From the NCBI GenBank assembly GCA_042663485.1, contig JBHTAF010000001.1: DNA of 64,000 bases, one strand, 5' to 3'. Of this stretch, positions 17,279-26,098 are shown piece by piece (positions within the stretch are counted from its first letter, which is position 1; each line of letters starts with the position of its first letter). Position numbers and translations under genes: made by a program. The notes under the pieces are model-generated. The model ran no database searches. It saw only the letters and a list, made by a program, of their open reading frames with translations, and was not told where the DNA came from. The DNA is from Natronosalvus sp042663485 (GTDB lineage Archaea > Halobacteriota > Halobacteria > Halobacteriales > Natrialbaceae).

Positions 17279-17475
17279 CTCTGCACTGAGTGATCACCCT
17301 TCCATCTGATCGACCACCAACTCCTACCACATTCGCGCTTTCTATCTTAGAAACTCAGCGAACCCCCGAGTTGCTGTCAGAAGTGATATGAAAATATAGA
17401 GAATGGATGTAGCATACTGAAGTCGTTCATTTCACTCACTCAGTGCGGAACCAGCCGATACATACGGATGTGAAC
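17279..17475 (+). repeat. Dispersed repeat, full diverged copy
   Basis: CTCTGCACTGAGTGATCACC, CTGATCGACCACCAAC, CCACATTCGCGC, degenerate arms TTCTATCTTAGA and AAAATATAGAGA, GGATGTAGCATAC, GTTCATTTCACTC and GGAACCAGCCGATACATACG. The last block matches the inverted half copies at 0.3 and 1.3 kb. Confidence 0.75.
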
Positions 17476-17514
17476 TTTCCATAAGTATTCAATCAGCTGG
17501 CTCGCTTTGATCAC

Positions 17515-17946
17515 TTAAGAACACGATGGGAATCGAACATTTCCGATCCAAAACTCCTCAACAACCTGCACCAATTCGACAAAAGATCCCGGATTGTCAG
17601 GCTTTGTTAAGTAAGCGTTTGCATACCGTTCATAGCTCGAAAGAATATCCTCTTTCGCTGTTGAACTGGTCAACACAAGTATTGGAAGATGAGTCAGATC
17701 TGGATCGTTTCTGATCTCTTCCATCACGTCGAATCCATCTTTACGTGGAAGATTCAAATCTAATAATATAAGATCGGGACAGGGTGATTCTTCATCTCTC
17801 AAGAAATTTAGCGCCTTAATGCCATCAACGGCGATATGCAATCTCGCGTCGAACTTAGCATCCCGGAAGGCTTCTTGTGTTAGTCGAACATCTCCGGGAT
17901 TATCCTCTACAAGCAGAATATGGGGAATAGAATCGTTTTCAGTCAC
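17515..17946 (-). CDS. Stand-alone response regulator receiver (Rcp1-like)
   Basis: A 143-residue single receiver domain, complete in all key positions: acidic pair in HILLVEDNPGDVRL, phospho-acceptor Asp63 in LILLDLNLPRKDGFDV, Thr/Ser in VLTSSTAKED and Lys in AYLTKPDNPG. There is no output domain, so it should act by protein contact, as usual for Rcp1-like proteins paired with PAS/GAF kinases. A GTG at 17946 is the preferred start; a TTG lies three codons upstream. Likely partners are the two large kinases on either side. Confidence 0.85.
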   Translation of the reverse strand: MTENDSIPHILLVEDNPGDVRLTQEAFRDAKFDARLHIAVDGIKALNFLRDEESPCPDLILLDLNLPRKDGFDVMEEIRNDPDLTHLPILVLTSSTAKEDILSSYERYANAYLTKPDNPGSFVELVQVVEEFWIGNVRFPSCS

Positions 17947-18215
17947 GTATATCAATGGGTTTCCGTCGTATATTCGAAGTTGCCTGAATAATTGAATCCA
18001 TCCTTGTTAAACCTACTCGCCAACCACTTTGGTAGCTGATCGAAGAGATTGCCCCTCGCTCCAGCAACGCCTTCTCTTCTACTGAGAAATCGCTACTCAT
18101 TAGCTCGACGGACTGACGCCAACTTTATACCCTCCGCTTTTCTTGAGTCCTAAGATGCTTTACCCAAAATTTTTTGGCGACTTCTTTTTTGTAATACCGT
18201 CGGAAGAAAGATCCA

Positions 18216-18530
18216 ATGGACCGACTATTCACGGCATTATCCGCTGGCCCGCGTCGCCGAGTCCTGGTCGAATTGTACGACCAGCCAGCAGATGGTGTAC
18301 AGGTCCCCGAGGCCCTTCTCAATGACGGGGAGGAACGAAGAGATTTCGAAATCGCGTTGCACCACAAGCACCTCCCCTTGCTGGATGACTATGGTTTCAT
18401 CAACTGGGACCCAGAGACGAACAGAGTAACGAAGGGGCGCAGATTTGACGACCTCCAACCAGTTCTTGAATCGCTCAATGACCAGGCCGACGAAGTCAGC
18501 ATTCCGTGTCCCAGAGAGGTCCAGTCGTAG
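18216..18530 (+). CDS. DUF7344-type small regulator-like protein
   Basis: A 104-residue protein: MDRLFTALSAGPRRRVLVEL, then FEIALHHKHLPLLDDYGFIN and a short C-terminal helix. It resembles an ArsR-like or DUF7344 winged helix, and the GPRRR / LHHKHLPLLDDYG blocks line up with the other members in the window. The N-terminus starts directly at the first HTH helix. It is one of five such genes here and lies between the receiver genes and the second histidine kinase. Confidence 0.7.
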   Translation: MDRLFTALSAGPRRRVLVELYDQPADGVQVPEALLNDGEERRDFEIALHHKHLPLLDDYGFINWDPETNRVTKGRRFDDLQPVLESLNDQADEVSIPCPREVQS

Positions 18531-18629
18531 GCGTACACCTCGGGGGTCACGATCTCCGGAGGGCGTCTTGAGTAACGGATCACTGGCTCCATGAGTGGCG
18601 TCGTCGAACACCAATCACTCCCCCTTTCA

Positions 18630-18745
18630 AATCGGCTTTTAAGCCGTGACACATTCGCGCTCTGTATGCAGCAACGTCTCTACGAACTACCAGCGTTCAA
18701 TCAGAAACTGCGTGCGAGATATAGAGGATGTATGTAGCAGATCAT
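18630..18745 (+). repeat. Dispersed repeat, 5' part and core
   Basis: CGGCTTTTAAGCCGTGACAC and ATTCGCGCTCTGTATGCAGCA open the copy. The 3' arm is TGCGAGATATAGAG, then GATGTATGTAGCAGATC. It shares its distinctive 5' leader with the 16.5 kb copy. Confidence 0.75.
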
Positions 18746-18778
18746 TTTGAACAGGCGAGCGTGATACCGATAGCGAGT

Positions 18779-21217
18779 TCATGGACTGCGTACGGCTGGA
18801 AGCGTAAATAAGAAGGTCGCGCCCTCGCCGGGTTCGGATTCGACCCAGATGTCACCGCCGTGGCGCTCGACGATTCGCTCGCACAGTGCGAGGCCGATGC
18901 CAGTTCCATCGTACTCGTCCTGGCTGTGAAGGCTCTCGAATACCTCGAACACCCGGTCGGCCTGCTCCGGGTCGATGCCGATCCCCTCGTCACTGACCGA
19001 GATCACCCGCTCGTCGCCATTGTCAGTCTGCTCGACGGAGACGTGCACTCGCGGCGGGAGGTCGCCGCTATACTCGATCGCGTTGTCCAGCAGATTCTGG
19101 AAGAGCTGGCGGAGTTGCTCAGCGTCGCCTATGACGTGAGGGAGCCCTTCGGCAGTGATCTCGGCATCGTGCTCCTCGATTTTCACATGGAGATCCTGAT
19201 AGACGTCCGAGAATACGCTGTCGAGGTCGACCGGTTCGAGGGGGTCTCCGCGAGTGTCGACACGGGAGTACTCGAGGAGACCGTCAATCATCGCTCGCAT
19301 TCGGTCGGCGCCGTCGACGGCGAACGCGATGAACTCTTGGGCGTCTTCGTCGAGGCTGTCGGCGTAGCGGTGCTCGAGCAACTGGAGGTAGGTTGAAACC
19401 ATCCGTAGTGGCTCCTGGAGGTCGTGGGAGGCAGCATAGGCGAACTGTTCGAGACGTTCGTTGGATTCCTCGAGTTTCTTGACCACCTCCTCTAACCGTC
19501 GCTCGCGCTGTCTGCGTTCGGTGACGTCTTGGGCGGCCCCTCGGAAGGAAACAACCTCACCGTCGACGGTCTCCGGTACGCCCTGGAGTCGAAGCCAGCG
19601 CACGTCGTCACTGTCCGTTCGGATCCGTGCCTCCACGTCGAAGGAATCACCAGAGTCGAGTGCGTTTTCGACGGCTTCCTGGACGGTCGGCTGGTCGTCC
19701 TCGTGGTACATGTCGATTGCTTCCTCCAGCGGCGGTTCCTCGTCGGCGTCCACCTCCAGAACCTCGAAGATGTGGTCGGTCCAGAACACGTCCTGTGTCT
19801 CCACGTCGATCTCCCAGCCGCCGACATCTGCGATGCGTTCGGTCTTCTCGAGCAAGTCCAGTGCTCGTTCGAGTTCTCGTTCGCGATACTTCTGCTCGGT
19901 GATGTCGCTCGCCATACCGATCCATTCGACGATATCTCCGTCATCATCCAGCATCGGTACCGCACGCGAGAACGTCCAGCCCAGGCTTCCATCGACCTGC
20001 TCTACCCTGTGTTCCAGTTCGAAGGCGCTCTTGGTCCGGATCGCTTCGTTGATACCCCTCTTGACACGCTCCAGGTCGTCCGAGTGAATGTATTTGTCGA
20101 GCCAATCGCTGGTCGATTCGTGTGTATCGGCGATGAAGTCCCGGCCTTCGAGATGGTGCATTTCGCTCCAATCGGGACTCATCCGATATACGACATCCGA
20201 GCTGGCGTTGACCAACGCTCGGAATCGCTCCTTGCTTTTCTGAAGCGCCTCCTCGGCTTTCTTATGGCCGGTGATATCACGCGTTGTTCCGGCGATGGCT
20301 TCGACGTCCCCCTCATCATTGAGTACCGGTGCAAAGATGTAGTCGTAGATTCGGTGGCCGAGTTCGGCGTGTTCGAACGCTACCTCGCCGCGGATGGGCT
20401 CTTTCGTCTCCACGACCTGATCGAGCTCGCGCTCGTGCATCTCAGCGTGCCACGGCTCGTAGCCAATTTCCAGCAGGGTCTTTCCTATGGACTCTTCGAG
20501 GGTCTGACCCCACATTTCCAGCAGTGCCTCGTTGGCAAATATGAAGCGGTAGTCGAGGTTGAACGCGTAGACGAGGTCGGGAGTACTGGTGATAATGGTC
20601 TCGTAAAGCCGCCGCTCCTGTTCAGGCTCAGCGGTCACTCTTGTCAACTCTGTCTCCGAATCTTTGTGTTCGGTGCTATCAGTATTCGCGGGCGACTCCG
20701 CGATCTCGACGGCGTATGCGATTGTCACTCCTAACTCTGCGAGCGATTCTCGTTCAGCCGTCCCGAATCCTTGCGACCGGTTGGTGGCCAGATGCAAGAC
20801 ACCGTATAGCGTCTCTTCGTAAACGAGGGGGATGAACGCACACGTTTGGTAGTCGTATTTGAGGGCGTGGTCGCGCCAATTCTCGCAAGGTGGGTCGTCA
20901 ACGAGGTTCTGTCTGACCGTGACCTCCCGTGTGCGCGCTGCTTCGTTTGCCAGTTCCTGTGGAGGTGATTCCCCTATTTCGAGCATTCCATCGAGCGTAT
21001 TCTCTGCAATTCCGGCGGCCCCCGCCGGAATTACCTCCTTTGCCTCTGGATTATAGCGTCCAATCCATGCAAAGGCGTATAGCTCAGATGCGGCGAACTG
21101 CTCGCAAACGCGTTGTTGAATCTCGTTTTCGGTGTTAGCAGGAATCAACGCTCGGGTGACTCCTCCTATCACCTCGTTTATGGAATGTCGTCCGCAAAGG
21201 CTCATTGATGACTCCAT
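18779..21217 (-). CDS. GAF-PAS-PAS-PAS sensor histidine kinase
   Basis: An 812-residue soluble sensor kinase. Order: a GAF-like domain of the haloarchaeal bacterio-opsin-activator type (~10-170), PAS 1 (~205-320), PAS 2 (~330-445), PAS 3 (~455-570), a coiled coil (EEVVKKLEESNERLEQFAY), HisKA with His598 in AASHDLQEPLRM, and HATPase_c (FQNLLDNAIEYS, DEGIGID, GTGIGLAL). The kinase core is very close to that of the 13.2 kb kinase while the sensor arrays differ, which fits duplication and sensor exchange. No receiver is fused. Confidence 0.9.
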   Translation of the reverse strand: MESSMSLCGRHSINEVIGGVTRALIPANTENEIQQRVCEQFAASELYAFAWIGRYNPEAKEVIPAGAAGIAENTLDGMLEIGESPPQELANEAARTREVTVRQNLVDDPPCENWRDHALKYDYQTCAFIPLVYEETLYGVLHLATNRSQGFGTAERESLAELGVTIAYAVEIAESPANTDSTEHKDSETELTRVTAEPEQERRLYETIITSTPDLVYAFNLDYRFIFANEALLEMWGQTLEESIGKTLLEIGYEPWHAEMHERELDQVVETKEPIRGEVAFEHAELGHRIYDYIFAPVLNDEGDVEAIAGTTRDITGHKKAEEALQKSKERFRALVNASSDVVYRMSPDWSEMHHLEGRDFIADTHESTSDWLDKYIHSDDLERVKRGINEAIRTKSAFELEHRVEQVDGSLGWTFSRAVPMLDDDGDIVEWIGMASDITEQKYRERELERALDLLEKTERIADVGGWEIDVETQDVFWTDHIFEVLEVDADEEPPLEEAIDMYHEDDQPTVQEAVENALDSGDSFDVEARIRTDSDDVRWLRLQGVPETVDGEVVSFRGAAQDVTERRQRERRLEEVVKKLEESNERLEQFAYAASHDLQEPLRMVSTYLQLLEHRYADSLDEDAQEFIAFAVDGADRMRAMIDGLLEYSRVDTRGDPLEPVDLDSVFSDVYQDLHVKIEEHDAEITAEGLPHVIGDAEQLRQLFQNLLDNAIEYSGDLPPRVHVSVEQTDNGDERVISVSDEGIGIDPEQADRVFEVFESLHSQDEYDGTGIGLALCERIVERHGGDIWVESEPGEGATFLFTLPAVRSP

Positions 21218-21317
21218 AATACTATAATTGGTTTACTCTACCGATTTCTGAAGTTGAGATATTATATCTTTTCGAACCAGTCTGATCGAGATTGAACAGT
21301 CCCCGTATGTTCAACGC

Positions 21318-21470
21318 ATCAAGTGCGACATTCGCGCTCTGAGTTCAGTACGGGTTATTCGAACTACTCAGCTTCTGTCAGGAGTGGCGTGACCGATTTA
21401 GAGGATGAGTTCAGCACGAAGGTTTCGTTTGTTTCACGTTGAAGCCATTGAACCAGCCATTCAATTGATG
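21318..21470 (+). repeat. Dispersed repeat, nearly full copy
   Basis: CAAGTGCGACATTCGCG, arms CTCTGAGTTCAG and CCGATTTAGAG (wobble-rich), GATGAGTTCAGCACGAAGG, TTCGTTTGTTTCACGTTGAAG, GAACCAGCCATTCAATTG. Confidence 0.8.
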
Positions 21471-21582
21471 ATCGAATCGATCGAGGGTCATTCTATTAGA
21501 TACCTTGTTCTACGCTTGTAGATCTTTCAGGGAGTGAATCTATGTTACTGGGTCTCGTGGTGTGTGAGGGAGGCGAAAACTG

Positions 21583-22188
21583 ATGACACAAGACTGGAGC
21601 CTGGAAGGAAACTTCATCGAAGCGTGCAACTGTTCAGTTCCGTGCCAATGTTTGTGGTACGAACCAGCAGATGACGGTGGGTGTACCTTCGCCGGGTTCT
21701 GGAATATCGAGGAAGGAACCTACGGAGACGTACCATTGGACGGGCTGGGGGCTGGAATGCTCGTCTTAGACGAGGGAATACTCCTTGAAGGTGGGTGGCA
21801 CGTCGTTCTCGTAATCGACGAAGCTGCCGACGAAGAGCAAGCGGAGGCGCTCGAAACGATTTTCTCCGGTCAAGCGGGCGGCCTGTTCGAAGCCGCTGCA
21901 CCGCTCATCGATTCAGTCGAAGACAGCGTCGTGGTGCCCTTTTCCTACTCGGCAGAGAACGGCCACCTCTCGTTCAGTGCTGGCGATATCGTCACGATCA
22001 AGACCGAGAAGAGGGTCGGCTTCGGGGACGAACAGGGAACGGCGTACCCGCACCCGTTCATTCAGCCAGACGAGGAGGCAAATGTCGGCAAGACGACCGA
22101 AGCGAGCGTCGCCTTCAACGACGACTTTTCGTGGGACGTAGATGGCAATAACTCATACTTCGGTGAGTTCGAGATGGCGAACGCCTGA
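21583..22188 (+). CDS. DUF1326 domain protein
   Basis: A 201-residue protein with the DUF1326 hallmark near the N-terminus, LEGNFIEACNCSVPCQCLW, a cluster of four Cys probably binding metal. GGCTFAGFWNIEEGTYGDV and GLGAGMLVLDEGILLEGGWH follow as in the family. There is no signal peptide. It lies 26 nt before a DUF2182 membrane protein; the two families are recurrent neighbours and are thought to act together, possibly in metal handling, though the mechanism is not established. Confidence 0.85.
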   Translation: MTQDWSLEGNFIEACNCSVPCQCLWYEPADDGGCTFAGFWNIEEGTYGDVPLDGLGAGMLVLDEGILLEGGWHVVLVIDEAADEEQAEALETIFSGQAGGLFEAAAPLIDSVEDSVVVPFSYSAENGHLSFSAGDIVTIKTEKRVGFGDEQGTAYPHPFIQPDEEANVGKTTEASVAFNDDFSWDVDGNNSYFGEFEMANA

Positions 22189-22214
22189 GCTCACCATCCA
22201 CTATCACGCCTGGT

Positions 22215-23006
22215 ATGACCACACGAGAGACGGAACGGCGGATTTTCACCGTTCGCCAGCTGCCGTTCATCGCCATCGTTATGTATGTATTCACGCTCGG
22301 AGCGTGGATTGCGATCCTGTGGCGATGGGTCCCGATGCCGGGAGGAGAAATGGACGGGCAGATGTCCGATCCGGGCATCCCCGAGGCGATGGCGATCGGA
22401 CAGGGTCCCGTCGGCATCGGACTGTATCTGCTCATGTGGGGGGCGATGATGATCGCCATGATGTATCCTTCAACGGTGCCGCTGTTCCGGCTGTATAACG
22501 GAACACTTCGGGAGATCCCCAGAACTGGAAAAGTCGCCCGGTTGAGTGCGTTACTCGGGGTGTATACACTCGTCTGGACGCTCACTGGCTTGATCCCGCT
22601 CGCAGTCAACTCTATGATTCCACTCGCACCGCTCGCCAGCGATCATGGACCGCTCCTCTTTGGAGGAGTGTTACTACTGCTCGGGGGATATCAACTGTCG
22701 TCGTACAAGTACCAGTGCCTGGACAAATGTCGGTCTCCCTTTGGGTTTCTGCTGACCTATCATCGACCCGGGATCCGCGGGGCTGCGAGCATGGGCTTAC
22801 GCTTTAGCTTCTTCTGCGTCGGATGCTGTTGGGCATTGTTCGCGTTCATGGTCATCGCAGGCTCAATGAACATCCTCTGGATGGCGACTATCGCGCTCGT
22901 GCTGTCGCTCGAACGGACAGTGTCGTGGGGCCCACGATTGGCCAAGGCGGTTGGTTTATTCGCTGGCGTTGCCGGGATTGGCCTTGTCGCGGTTACGATG
23001 GTGTGA
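22215..23006 (+). CDS. DUF2182 integral membrane protein
   Basis: A 263-residue polytopic membrane protein with about 6-7 helices. Family markers are MWGAMMIAMMYPSTVPLF, a Met-rich helix, and YKYQCLDKCRSPFGFLLTYH with two Cys, then FFCVGCCWALFAFM with further Cys. Met- and Cys-rich helices suggest soft-metal contact. It is the second gene of the DUF1326-DUF2182 pair. Annotated relatives are called metal-binding integral membrane proteins, without direct proof. Confidence 0.85.
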   Translation: MTTRETERRIFTVRQLPFIAIVMYVFTLGAWIAILWRWVPMPGGEMDGQMSDPGIPEAMAIGQGPVGIGLYLLMWGAMMIAMMYPSTVPLFRLYNGTLREIPRTGKVARLSALLGVYTLVWTLTGLIPLAVNSMIPLAPLASDHGPLLFGGVLLLLGGYQLSSYKYQCLDKCRSPFGFLLTYHRPGIRGAASMGLRFSFFCVGCCWALFAFMVIAGSMNILWMATIALVLSLERTVSWGPRLAKAVGLFAGVAGIGLVAVTMV

Positions 23007-23032
23007 TGCATCCGTAGATAATCGAGAGATAT

Positions 23033-23117
23033 GCGCCTTGTATCTTGCAGAGATTCGATGGACTTTCGAAATTGTGTCAGAAGAAGCGTGCAAAATACAG
23101 AGCATGGATGCAGCAGG
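23033..23117 (+). repeat. Dispersed repeat, core
   Basis: Arms TGTATCTTGCAGAG and TGCAAAATACAGAG (one mismatch) around a ~45-nt loop with GTGTCAGAAGAAGC. GCATGGATGCAGCAGG follows. Flanking blocks are lost. Confidence 0.7.
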
Positions 23118-23239
23118 AGATCGTGGTCGTTCCGGACGGTCTCGTCGTATCAGCTTGGGACTGTGGCGGCACCCGACCGTGTACCGACCGGATTCAATCA
23201 GTCTCGTCGTCACTAGCCGTTGGATAACCCGACTGAAGA

Positions 23240-24001
23240 TCAACCAACCTCGATTTCGAGGCCATCGTGAGCTATCCGAACCTCACCATCGTAGTACTCA
23301 CCGATCGATTCGAGCATCTCATCGTCCACCCCATCGGTTTCGGGAGCGAGGTGCGTGAGGTACGTTCGACCGATCCGGGCGCCGTCGAGCGCCCGCCCCA
23401 ATTCCAATGGGGTCGCGTGCGGAGCGTCGGCCAGTTCATCCGGATATGCGCAATCGTGGACGAGGAGATCCGAGCCATCGGCGAACGCGACGACCTCGGA
23501 TGACGCTTCAGAATCGCCGCTTAACGTAATCGTCGGGGAGTCGTCTCCCTCGGGCGTTATCCGATATGCCAGGCAGTACATCACGTGCTGCGTTTCGATA
23601 GCGGCTACGTCGAACCCCGCGACGGAGAACGAGCCCGGTGTAACTTCTCTGACGACGAGGTTCAGCCCGTCTCGCAGATAGTCATACGCCGAGAGCAGAT
23701 TTGTGATGAGTTCAGTAGTTCCTTCCGGCCCAACCACCGTGAGCGACGGTTCGCCGAGAAACAGTCTGGCTTTCAATAATGGAACGAGGTCAGCCACGTG
23801 ATCGACGTGATGGTGAGTGAATACCACGGCGGCGATATCCACGAGTTCGACCCCCGCTTGTGCGAGCCGGTGGAGGACGCCACTTCCACAGTCGATCAGA
23901 ACGCGGGAATCATCGGACTCGATCAAGTACCCGGTCTGGACACGCTCGCCGGTCGGTACCGGCGCACCGGTTCCTAGAAACGTGATATGAAGTGAGCCCA
24001 T
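23240..24001 (-). CDS. RNase Z-like MBL-fold hydrolase
   Basis: A 253-residue metallo-beta-lactamase fold protein of the RNase Z/ElaC-like branch. It starts LHITFLGTGAPVPTGERVQT and carries the Zn motif VVFTHHHVDHVADLVPLL (HxHxDH). Later ligands are likely His in ETQHVMYC, Asp in TLSGDSEASS and His in YLTHLAPET. It lacks an obvious exosite arm, so tRNA 3' processing cannot be assumed; a small-molecule esterase or phosphodiesterase role is equally possible. It is cytoplasmic and monocistronic. Confidence 0.8.
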   Translation of the reverse strand: MGSLHITFLGTGAPVPTGERVQTGYLIESDDSRVLIDCGSGVLHRLAQAGVELVDIAAVVFTHHHVDHVADLVPLLKARLFLGEPSLTVVGPEGTTELITNLLSAYDYLRDGLNLVVREVTPGSFSVAGFDVAAIETQHVMYCLAYRITPEGDDSPTITLSGDSEASSEVVAFADGSDLLVHDCAYPDELADAPHATPLELGRALDGARIGRTYLTHLAPETDGVDDEMLESIGEYYDGEVRIAHDGLEIEVG

Positions 24002-24135
24002 TGGATATGGTTCGATTTGGTGGTATATAGCGTAGCAGGGTGACCGTCAACGCCTCGCTGTGAACGAGTCCTCTCCAGGACGCTCGATGGGGTCGCTACT
24101 GGTCGATGCTATCGGCGCCCTAATCAGACCGTGAT

Positions 24136-24238
24136 GCGTGCTGCATTGCGCCCTGAATTTTGCAGAGACGCAACGAACTACCCAACTACTGTCAGAAACG
24201 ACATGACCGACTCAGAGGATGTATTCACCACCTCTCAT
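24136..24238 (+). repeat. Dispersed repeat, core
   Basis: GCATTGCGCCCTGAATTTTG, then GCAACGAACTACCCAACTAC, TGTCAGAAACGACATGACCG and ACTCAGAGGATGTATTCACC. It is closest in the loop to the 16.5 and 21.3 kb copies. Stem pairing is partly eroded. Confidence 0.65.
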
Positions 24239-24286
24239 TAGCCTGTGGCGTAGGCTTATCATCGAGTGAAGCGTACAATCATCGTT

Positions 24287-25090
24287 ATGCCGTACGTCCA
24301 GTGTAACGGGGCAGACCTCTATTACGAGGACCACGGCGAGGGCCAGCCGATCATTTTTCTTCACGGCGTGATGTGTGGTCTCAGGTTTTTCGAGCCGCAG
24401 TTAGCCAGTCTCTCGAACGAGTACCGCACAGTCGCCGTCGATTTCAGAGGGCATGGCCGATCTGAGAAGACGGAACTCGGACACACAGTCGCGCAGTACG
24501 CCCGTGATCTTCACACGTTCCTCAAACAGCGAGACCTCGAAGAAGTTGTCATGGTGGGGTGGTCGATGGGAGCGTTCGTCTCGTGGGACTACGTGAATCA
24601 ATTCGGCACAGAGCGGATACGGGGACTGGTTGATATCGATATCGAGGCATCGCGTTTTCAGTGGGATGATTACGACTATGGACTCACCGATTTAGTGGGA
24701 CTGAAAGATACGCTCGCACTGGTCCAGGAAGATCAGACGAGTTTCATCCAACGCCTCACGGAGCAAGTCTTCTCAAACCCTACCACGGAGATGAGAACGT
24801 TGCAGGTCGACGAGACGTCTCGGACTCCGTCCCCCATCAAAAGCGCCATCCTGTTCGATGCGCTCACACGTGATTACCGAGCAGTCCTCCCCGAGATCGA
24901 TGTCCCGATGTTGGTGTGCGCCGGCGGGGACGAAACGCGGGGAACGGGGACCGTCGAAGCGGTGAGACACGTCACAAACCTCGTCCCGGACGCCACGTTC
25001 GAACTCTTCGAAAACTGCGGCCACTGTCCGCCTATAGAGCAACCCGAGCGGTTCAACCGGGTAGTGAGCCAGTTCATCAACTCACTGTGA
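24287..25090 (+). CDS. Alpha/beta hydrolase
   Basis: A 267-residue alpha/beta-fold hydrolase. The oxyanion region is IIFLHGVMCGLRFF. The nucleophile elbow is VMVGWSMGAF with Ser93. The acid is probably Asp in VCAGGDETRG and the catalytic His lies in ELFENCGHCPPIEQPERFN. The overall pattern is that of haloperoxidase/epoxide-hydrolase-like members with a small cap; the substrate is unknown. ATG 24287 begins at the conserved MPYVQCNGADLYY; a GTG 21 nt upstream is less likely. Confidence 0.85.
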   Translation: MPYVQCNGADLYYEDHGEGQPIIFLHGVMCGLRFFEPQLASLSNEYRTVAVDFRGHGRSEKTELGHTVAQYARDLHTFLKQRDLEEVVMVGWSMGAFVSWDYVNQFGTERIRGLVDIDIEASRFQWDDYDYGLTDLVGLKDTLALVQEDQTSFIQRLTEQVFSNPTTEMRTLQVDETSRTPSPIKSAILFDALTRDYRAVLPEIDVPMLVCAGGDETRGTGTVEAVRHVTNLVPDATFELFENCGHCPPIEQPERFNRVVSQFINSL

Positions 25091-25095
25091 CCGAT

Positions 25096-25237
25096 ACGCG
25101 CTCTGTATTCAGCAGAAACTGAACGTTCTATTCAAATCCTGCCATAAGGTGTCTGCTGAATATAGAGAATGAGTTCAACACAACGGCTTCGTTTGGTTCA
25201 CGCCAAACCCAGTGAACGGCTCGCTCAGTAGAAGTGG
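25096..25237 (+). repeat. Dispersed repeat, core and 3' part
   Basis: CGCGCTCTGTATTCAGCA pairs with TGCTGAATATAGAG (arms nearly perfect). ATGAGTTCAACACAACGG, TTCGTTTGGTTCACGCCAAA and CGGCTCGCTCAGTAGAAGTG follow. The arm sequence TTCAGCA/TGCTGAA replaces CTTGCA/TGCAAG found in other copies. Confidence 0.8.
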
Positions 25238-25272
25238 AACTGAGCATACTTAATACTGCGTTTCGCTTGAAA

Positions 25273-25593
25273 TCAGTCCTTTGAGTCAGGAGCTGACCGT
25301 TGGTCGTCCGTCGATTCGGGCTGTAACTGGCGGACGAGATTCAAATGCATCAAGTGAAGATGCATTCCAATTCCGTACAGAATGGTCCCCAGTCCGACGA
25401 ACGTAAGCGGCATAAGTATCGACTCGATTGCCTGTGAGGGACTGTCAAGATTTGCGGGAAGGACGACACCAACAGCTAACAAAAACGCAGTGAGGATGAT
25501 TATCAATCCTATACGGACCGCGTGGGAGTATTTTCCGACCTGTTGGATGCGTCTTTCAATCTCCTCTCGGGAGGGTGCAGTCTCACGAGCCAT
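25273..25593 (-). CDS. Small two-helix membrane protein, unknown
   Basis: A 106-residue protein. An amphipathic, charged N-terminus (REEIERRIQQVGKYSHAV) leads into helix 1 (IGLIIILTAFLLAVGVVLPA) and helix 2 (LMPLTFVGLGTILYGIGMHL), then a short charged tail. Both ends are probably cytoplasmic. No family recognised. The Cys-rich gene 25689-26036 lies upstream on the same strand, but a T-run between them suggests separate transcription. Confidence 0.6.
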   Translation of the reverse strand: MARETAPSREEIERRIQQVGKYSHAVRIGLIIILTAFLLAVGVVLPANLDSPSQAIESILMPLTFVGLGTILYGIGMHLHLMHLNLVRQLQPESTDDQRSAPDSKD

Positions 25594-25644
25594 AGCGTAT
25601 GATTTCTAGCATCGTACAAAGTTATTCAAGCCGACAATACGCTG

Positions 25645-25658
25645 GTGACAAAAAAGGG
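25645..25658 (-). terminator. T-rich terminator
   Basis: The minus strand shows a run of six T at 25,651-25,656, about 35 nt after the stop of the Cys-rich gene 25689-26036. It fits archaeal T-run termination. Confidence 0.35.
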
Positions 25659-25688
25659 TTTGTGGACGGGCAGGATTAGTTGAGGGTT

Positions 25689-26036
25689 CTACGTTGACGT
25701 CATTTCCCGGCAGGAGTCGGCACACTCGCGAAGCACGTCAGCACAGACCTGACAGTGTTCTTCATCGTGTTGTTCGCACTCGTCCGCACACTCTTCGCAT
25801 GCACTAGCACAGGCTTCTGCAAGTTGCGTGCTGTAGTTCGAGTTCCGTGCCATGAAGCGTGCGTGTAGCGTCGTGAGATCGGCGACATCCCGACAGAGAC
25901 GAAGGCACTTGGCCATCCCTTCGCCTTCACCAGCACATTCATCAGCGCACCATTCACACGCTTGAGCGGCTTCGAGACAGTTGTCGATGCAGTCTCCCAT
26001 CTGGTCGTTCACGTGGTCGATTTGAGTTAAAGCCAT
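25689..26036 (-). CDS. Cys-rich four-helix bundle (DUF326/Csp-like) protein
   Basis: A 115-residue protein with about 13 Cys set along four predicted helices: CIDNCLEAAQACEWCADEC, CLRLCRDVADL, ACASACEECADECEQHD and HCQVCADVLRECADSC. This is the pattern of DUF326 and bacterial copper-storage (Csp) proteins, in which Cys line the inside of a four-helix bundle and hold Cu(I). No signal peptide, so it is a cytosolic form. Several His lie in the last loop. Copper storage is inferred from the family only. Confidence 0.85.
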   Translation of the reverse strand: MALTQIDHVNDQMGDCIDNCLEAAQACEWCADECAGEGEGMAKCLRLCRDVADLTTLHARFMARNSNYSTQLAEACASACEECADECEQHDEEHCQVCADVLRECADSCREMTST

Positions 26037-26098
26037 TACTCACAGTACCAGCACTCTACGGCGTAAAACCTGGGCTGGAATAGGCAACCGTTCACTGA

